DNA of 35,607 nucleotides from Chromatiales bacterium USCg_Taylor. GTDB taxonomy: Bacteria; Pseudomonadota; Gammaproteobacteria; JACCXJ01. The position numbers and the translations under genes are program-made. Positions 31,490 to 35,607 of this stretch are shown here, piece by piece. The stretch's first letter is position 1. Each line of letters starts with the position of its first letter. The stretch lies in the NCBI GenBank assembly GCA_002007425.1, contig MUGK01000011.1, positions 1 to 35,607 of the forward strand, read 5' to 3'. The notes below the pieces were generated by a model. It did no database searches and was not told the origin of the DNA. It saw only the letters and a program-made list of their open reading frames with translations.

Positions 31490-33352
31490 ATGGATACTCC
31501 TGAAGATATCGACTCAGGCGACGAACGCTCGCAGATTAAACAACTCATCGCAAAAGGGAAGGAGCAAGGTTTTCTGACCTATCACGAGGTCAATGACCAC
31601 CTCCCGGAGGGCATCGTCGATCCCGAGCAAATCGAGGACATCATCGGCATGATCACGGACATGGGAATCGAGGTCCATGAAACGGCGCCCGATATCGAAT
31701 CCCTGCTGTTAGCCGATACAGTGATCGCCGCCGATGAGGATGTCGCGGAAGACGCCGCGGCCGCCTTTGTGCCTGTCGACGACGAGTTTGGCCGCACCAC
31801 CGATCCGGTTCGCATGTATATGCGCGAGATGGGCACGGTTGATCTGCTCACGCGCGAGGGTGAGATCGCGATCGCAAGGCGCATCGAAGAAGGGCTCAAG
31901 CAAGCCCTCTCGGCGCTCGCTGACTTCCCTTACATCATCGACAAACTGCTGACTGAATACGGCCAGGTAGAGGTCGGCGAGTCGAAACTAAGCGCCGTGC
32001 TCAACGGTTTCTCTTTCGGAGAGGTGCTAAAGGCCGGCGAATTGAAGCCACCGATCGCACCGGCGAACGTTCGCCCCCTAAAAGACGAGGATGAGGAGGC
32101 CGAAGAACGAGAACAGGACGACGAGGCCGACCCATTGAGTTCCGCATTGAATCCCGAGGAGGTCAAAGTGAGGTTTGTCGCCCTTCAAAAAATGCACCAA
32201 AAGATCCTCAGCGCGGTAAAAAGAAACGGGCGCAATGATCCCAAGACCAAAAGGCTGCGAGACGGACTTTCCGTGTACATCCTCGAGTTTCGGCTGGCAC
32301 CCAAGCTTGTCGATAAGCTCACGAGCGAAGTTCGGCAAATCGTCGAGAATATCCGCGTGCTGGAACGGGAAATCATGGAGATTTGCACGCAGCGTGCGAA
32401 TATGCCACGCAAAGACGCAATCAGCTCGTTGCAGAACAACGAGACCAATCTCCAATGGACTAAATCCTTAACGCGTTCGCGTAAACCGTGGGCGGCCGCT
32501 ATCAGGGCACACGATGATGAAATCGTCCAGGCGCAAAAGAAGCTCGCTACGATTGAAAGAAACACCGTACTGACGATTGTTGAAATTAAGGACATTAACC
32601 GCCGTATGTCGATTGGGGAGGCAAAAGCACGTCGTGCAAAGAAGGAGATGGTTGAGGCAAACCTGCGGCTGGTCATCTCGATTGCGAAGAAGTACACCAA
32701 CCGCGGCTTGTTGTTCCTGGATCTGATTCAGGAAGGGAACATCGGTCTGATGAAGGCGGTGGATAAATTCGAATACCGCCGGGGTTACAAATTTTCCACC
32801 TACGCCACCTGGTGGATACGGCAAGCGATCACTCGCTCGATCGCCGACCAAGCCAGAACGATTCGAATTCCCGTGCACATGATTGAAACGATCAACAAGC
32901 TCAACCGGATCTCGCGCCAAGTCGTCCAGGAAATGGGCCGGGAGCCGACCCCCGAAGAGCTCGCCAAGCGCATGGAAATGCCCGAGGAAAAGATCCGCAA
33001 GGTATTAAAAATCGCTAAGGAACCGATCTCTATGGAAACCCCCATCGGTGAGGACGAAGACTCGCATTTAGGGGATTTCATTGAAGACCAAAACACCCTG
33101 ATGCCGGTGGACCTCGCTACCTTCGAGGGCCTGTGCCGGACGACGCGGGAAGTATTGGCCGGATTAACTCCGCGTGAAACCAAGGTATTACAGATGCGCT
33201 TCGGAATCGACATGAACACCGATCACACCTTAGAAGAAGTAGGTAAGCAATTTGACGTCACACGAGAACGGATTAGACAAATTGAAGCCAAAGCGTTGCG
33301 GAAGTTGCGCCATCCTTCCCGTTCGGAACAACTTCGTACCTTCCTCGATTAA
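31490..33352 (+). CDS. rpoD: Primary RNA polymerase sigma factor (sigma-70)
   Basis: 620 aa housekeeping sigma factor. Region 1.1 ([20 protein letters not shown]) and 1.2 ([11 protein letters not shown]) are followed by the gammaproteobacterial-type non-conserved insert, then region 2 ([40 protein letters not shown]) that melts the -10 element, region 3 ([20 protein letters not shown]) and region 4 ([20 protein letters not shown]) that reads the -35. Intact to the usual FLD end. No Shine-Dalgarno is seen before the ATG, although the N-terminus aligns with known RpoD. Followed within 14 bases by a tRNA gene. Confidence 0.98.
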   Translation: MDTPEDIDSGDERSQIKQLIAKGKEQGFLTYHEVNDHLPEGIVDPEQIEDIIGMITDMGIEVHETAPDIESLLLADTVIAADEDVAEDAAAAFVPVDDEFGRTTDPVRMYMREMGTVDLLTREGEIAIARRIEEGLKQALSALADFPYIIDKLLTEYGQVEVGESKLSAVLNGFSFGEVLKAGELKPPIAPANVRPLKDEDEEAEEREQDDEADPLSSALNPEEVKVRFVALQKMHQKILSAVKRNGRNDPKTKRLRDGLSVYILEFRLAPKLVDKLTSEVRQIVENIRVLEREIMEICTQRANMPRKDAISSLQNNETNLQWTKSLTRSRKPWAAAIRAHDDEIVQAQKKLATIERNTVLTIVEIKDINRRMSIGEAKARRAKKEMVEANLRLVISIAKKYTNRGLLFLDLIQEGNIGLMKAVDKFEYRRGYKFSTYATWWIRQAITRSIADQARTIRIPVHMIETINKLNRISRQVVQEMGREPTPEELAKRMEMPEEKIRKVLKIAKEPISMETPIGEDEDSHLGDFIEDQNTLMPVDLATFEGLCRTTREVLAGLTPRETKVLQMRFGIDMNTDHTLEEVGKQFDVTRERIRQIEAKALRKLRHPSRSEQLRTFLD

Positions 33353-33366
33353 CGGTTGATGGCCGC

Positions 33367-33440
33367 GGGCCTGTAGCTCAGTCGGTTAGAGCAGGGGACT
33401 CATAATCTTCAGGTCGCAGGTTCGAATCCTGCCGGGCCCA
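33367..33440 (+). tRNA. tRNA with CAU anticodon, probably tRNA-Ile2 (lysidine type)
   Basis: 74 bases fold as a full cloverleaf: acceptor GGGCCTG with CGGGCCC, D-arm TAGCTCAGTCGGTTAGAGCA, anticodon loop CTCATAA (stem with two G-U pairs), T-arm GCAGG-TTCGAAT-CCTGC, discriminator A. CCA is not encoded (CTC follows), so it is added enzymatically. CAU could be Met or the Ile2 that TilS modifies; in E. coli the tRNA near rpoD is ileX (Ile2), and the GACTCATAATC loop agrees, so Ile2 is favoured. Confidence 0.93.
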
Positions 33441-33701
33441 CTCCTTTCAATTCAACGAGTTAGCTCTACATTAGCGGTAGGAGCGGGGAGACCACAATCT
33501 CCTGCTCTCGTTTCGTCACTTGCTACTTCGATTCTGGCTTGCCGAATATTGGTTGGTCCTTGGACGTAACTCTTTCCCATTTGGCTGTCGAGCTTCTGCG
33601 CCTGGAGCCGCATCGGTGCGTCCGAGCGCTCACCAAGCGGGATGTACAGCATCGCGTCCGGTCCGAAGGCTTCCATCGACGGCCTGCTCTGCCGCATGTG
33701 T
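33441..33701. other. Non-coding or unassigned stretch after the tRNA
   Basis: An 81-codon minus-strand frame (33452-33697, starting MRQSRPSMEAFGPDAMLYIP) begins four bases after the stop of the 70-aa ORF and could be its partner, but it has no recognisable family and ordinary composition for chance ORFs. No repeat of the tRNA 3' end is seen, so there is no evidence for an integrated element. Confidence 0.3.
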
Positions 33702-33914
33702 TCAATCCACGTGGTACCGGGAGAGCAAGTCTCTGCCCTTGCGTGTTAGGTATCCATCCTCACTGATGTAGCCAAGATGGGTCGCCAGAGAAAATACTTG
33801 TCTGGGCATACCGGCGGGCAAATAGATAGTCCCGTCACCGAACCGGTGGCTAAGGAGTCGTGCAAGCTCAGCTGGAGTCGGTTCCACCTGCCGCCGAGCG
33901 GTTAACGCGTTCAT
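33702..33914 (-). CDS. Small hypothetical protein
   Basis: 70 aa starting MNALTARRQVEPTPAELARL, with GGAAG 7 bases before the ATG. The pattern ELARLLSHRFGDGTIYLPAG followed by PRQVFSLATHLGYISEDGYL and a basic RKGRDLLSRYH end looks like a compact winged-helix-like or regulatory domain, protein-like in hydrophobic spacing, but I do not know the family. Alone in a sparse region behind the tRNA. Confidence 0.4.
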   Translation of the reverse strand: MNALTARRQVEPTPAELARLLSHRFGDGTIYLPAGMPRQVFSLATHLGYISEDGYLTRKGRDLLSRYHVD

Positions 33915-34342
33915 GCGATCACTTCCAATTCAAATTCCCTCGTCCGGTCTCTGTGTGCTGGTTGATTGTCCCCAGCTACGAAATAGGTAAAAGGTCTCAC
34001 GGGTTCCGAACAAATAAATTCCTCGTTGAAGGTTAAACCGTCTTAATGTTGCAAGTGCACGACAAAGTATATCAAAAATGTAACGAAGACACAACAACCA
34101 GATTGGTGATCGGTCTCTCCAAGTAGATTACCAAGGACGGCGGCAGTTCCAGCCGGTGGCGGCGTGAATGCAGTGCTTTTAGTAGGTGTTTGTGAACCAT
34201 GGGGTCTTCATCACAGCCGTTATTCAACCGTCTACAGCCATGTAAAGCGTTGGTTTTGCGCTACTAAACAAACTCCTTCATACGACATCGACATCCAAAG
34301 TCCGCAGGAACCCTCACGAGTGCCCGCAAACCCGCGCAAAAA

Positions 34343-34367
34343 AAGGCCAACCACAATGGTTGGCCTT
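34343..34367 (-). terminator. Rho-independent terminator, minus strand
   Basis: 11-bp perfect arms AAGGCCAACCA / TGGTTGGCCTT with a 3-base loop; read on the minus strand it is followed by a run of seven T. It lies 9 bases past a CCACCA end, implying a minus-strand transcript ends here. Confidence 0.85.
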
Positions 34368-34375
34368 GGTTGAAA

Positions 34376-34420
34376 TGGTGGAGGGGACGGGGATTAAACC
34401 TTCCCCAGCTTGAGCAGCCT
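34376..34420 (-). ncRNA. tRNA/tmRNA-like 3' end ending in CCACCA (possible RNA gene or remnant)
   Basis: On the minus strand the sequence runs GGGGAAGGTTTAATCCCC then GTCCCCTCCACCA, i.e. a T-arm-like hairpin, a 3' acceptor strand and an encoded CCA, then the terminator. The loop lacks the canonical TTCGA, and I found no 5' strand (GGAGGGG) within 300 bases, nor a tmRNA tag reading frame. It may be a decayed tRNA-Ser-like gene, or the 3' end of a structured RNA whose 5' boundary I cannot place. Confidence 0.3.
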
Positions 34421-34657
34421 ATTTTCCATCTAGCGTTTCTTTGTGAAAGCTCGGGCGCAAGCTCACACAATAGAGCTGAGGCGGCTATCGGGCCTCCTCG
34501 TTTTCGGGGGTCGCTGTCCCTGGCTTCGTTAGTTTAAGTTATTGAACTACCGTAAGAAAACCAGCAGAGCGATGTAAAATTCAATCCAATCCAAACGAGC
34601 CCCGACTGATCGCGACGCTCAGTAGGAATCTGCCGGCCGACACAGGGGGCTGAGTAT

Positions 34658-35461
34658 TCACGGCTTATCAGCCTTGAGGGCGATCAACGCCCGAATCTCG
34701 CGCAGCTTTGCCTTGACCGCCGCCGCGTTCACGGGTCCCATGCGGATCAGGGTTTTCTGGCCCCAGGAACGTTTTTCCACTTCTGGATCGGCGAACTGGT
34801 AGAGCACCTTGGGCTGGACGAGCTGGGTCGGCTCGCTGATGTCGGGCGTTGCCAGCAAATGGTCGAGGATGGGGATCAGGCGGTCGTTGAAGTAGCGGCC
34901 CGGATAGCCTAGAGCCTCGTAGGCGTTCTGAAAGAGCGGGTAGTAATGCCGGTACACATCCGCGAACCGTTTGGCGTCTACTGCGCGCAGTGCCGAGATG
35001 TACGGCTCATAGCGCTTCGCATTGTCCGGACTCAAGGTAACGATTGTGTCGCCCTTGGCGTTGACCACCGGCAGCCCAGGGACATGCTTCACGGGGCGGA
35101 AGTGCAGCGGCACGGGGCCGCGATCCAGGCTATCGATCGTCGCGACTAAGTGTCGAATGATCTCCGTCGGGACGAGAAAAGCCTCAACGGGCGCCTTGCC
35201 GAAGCTTTTCTCCATGGAGCCCCGCACGGCTTCGTCGCTCTCGTCGAGCGCGGGCAGCGGCGGCGCCTGCTCCGGCGCTTCGGTCGCCGGAACGGGGTAG
35301 TGGACCTCCGGTTGATCGCTTGCAGGCGCCAGCGCTGACGGCTTGGGCGGCGGAGCGCTCGCGGTCTCCGTTGGTTGCGGGCCTTGCCCGTAATAAAAAA
35401 CCGCCGCAGCGACAGTGAGCACCGCCACAATCGCCAGGACAATCCATCTCGTTGTCGTCAT
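34658..35461 (-). CDS. DUF3014 membrane-anchored protein
   Basis: 267 aa. One N-terminal membrane helix (WIVLAIVAVLTVAAAVFYYG, about 6-25) is followed by a Pro/Ala-rich linker (~30-75) and a periplasmic alpha-helical domain: AFLVPTEIIRHLVATIDSLD, LHFRPVKHVPGLPVV, the hallmark RYEPYISALRAVDAKRFADV, YRHYYPLFQNAYEALGYPGR and FNDRLIPILDHLLATPD, as in DUF3014. Function unknown; likely cell-envelope associated. It starts the minus strand from an ATG at 35461 and has no partner in the window. Confidence 0.9.
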   Translation of the reverse strand: MTTTRWIVLAIVAVLTVAAAVFYYGQGPQPTETASAPPPKPSALAPASDQPEVHYPVPATEAPEQAPPLPALDESDEAVRGSMEKSFGKAPVEAFLVPTEIIRHLVATIDSLDRGPVPLHFRPVKHVPGLPVVNAKGDTIVTLSPDNAKRYEPYISALRAVDAKRFADVYRHYYPLFQNAYEALGYPGRYFNDRLIPILDHLLATPDISEPTQLVQPKVLYQFADPEVEKRSWGQKTLIRMGPVNAAAVKAKLREIRALIALKADKP

Positions 35462-35607
35462 GCGCCTGAGCCCAGGATGGGTTTAATTTGGGCCTTCGAA
35501 AAATCAGTCAGACCCTGTGGGATCCCCACGAATTTAGGCTCAATTTGAGCTCTCCTGGCAGTGTCGCTGTAGGATTCCATGGAGGCTATGGATGGCCGCG
35601 ATCACAT

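Larger units (their letters stand above)
33915..34657. other. 743-base sparse region
   Basis: No supported protein gene on either strand. Its only clear structure is the terminator at 34343-34367 and the tRNA-like sequence just upstream of it on the minus strand (about 34376-34420). Short frames here have poor composition and no ribosome-binding sites. Confidence 0.4.

Noticed and set aside
34376-34740. Standard one-piece tmRNA
   Set aside because: No 5' acceptor strand, no tag reading frame resembling ANDENYALAA, and the space before the DUF3014 stop is too short.

Overview
The window looks like part of a gammaproteobacterial chromosome. The strongest evidence is the right half. There, midA-like, folK and folB sit near plsY, with tsaD divergent from rpsU-dnaG-rpoD and a CAU-anticodon tRNA directly behind rpoD. 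That is the classical gammaproteobacterial macromolecular-synthesis neighbourhood (E. coli has tsaD / rpsU-dnaG-rpoD ... ileX). I cannot name the species; an environmental, probably chemolithotrophic lineage is a guess.

Left block, about 1-18.8 kb (accessory). On the minus strand lie a very large secreted multicopper oxidase (1828 aa), a proline/glycine repeat protein with a 36-bp minisatellite, a 718-aa protein with weak kinase-like landmarks, and a GT-A type glycosyltransferase that runs off the left edge. Divergent from the oxidase is an exported YVTN-type beta-propeller protein. Facing it is a tightly packed minus-strand operon: acyl-CoA-dehydrogenase-fold enzyme, WtpA/ModA-like tungstate/molybdate binding protein, permease, an ABC ATPase fused to a low-molecular-weight tyrosine phosphatase-like domain, a cytochrome c fused to a periplasmic (amino-acid type) binding protein, and a SCO copper chaperone. 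Copper oxidase, SCO, cytochrome c and propeller suggest extracytoplasmic metal (possibly Mn) oxidation or electron transfer; the repeat protein/kinase-like/glycosyltransferase trio looks like an undescribed substrate-plus-modifier cassette.

Middle block, 19.2-24.6 kb. It holds an exported methionine sulfoxide reductase pair (Tat-type msrB, Sec-type msrA), dusB, a lipoprotein alpha/beta hydrolase and a DUF3616 protein.

Right block, 24.6-35.6 kb. It holds the MidA-like methyltransferase, a small lipoprotein, folK, folB, plsY, tsaD, rpsU (with a C-terminal extension), dnaG, rpoD, tRNA-CAU, a sparse 1.2-kb stretch with a small ORF and a tRNA-like 3' end followed by a terminator, and a DUF3014 membrane-anchored protein. 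Palindromic repeats of one family occur between folK and the lipoprotein gene and inside the midA start region.
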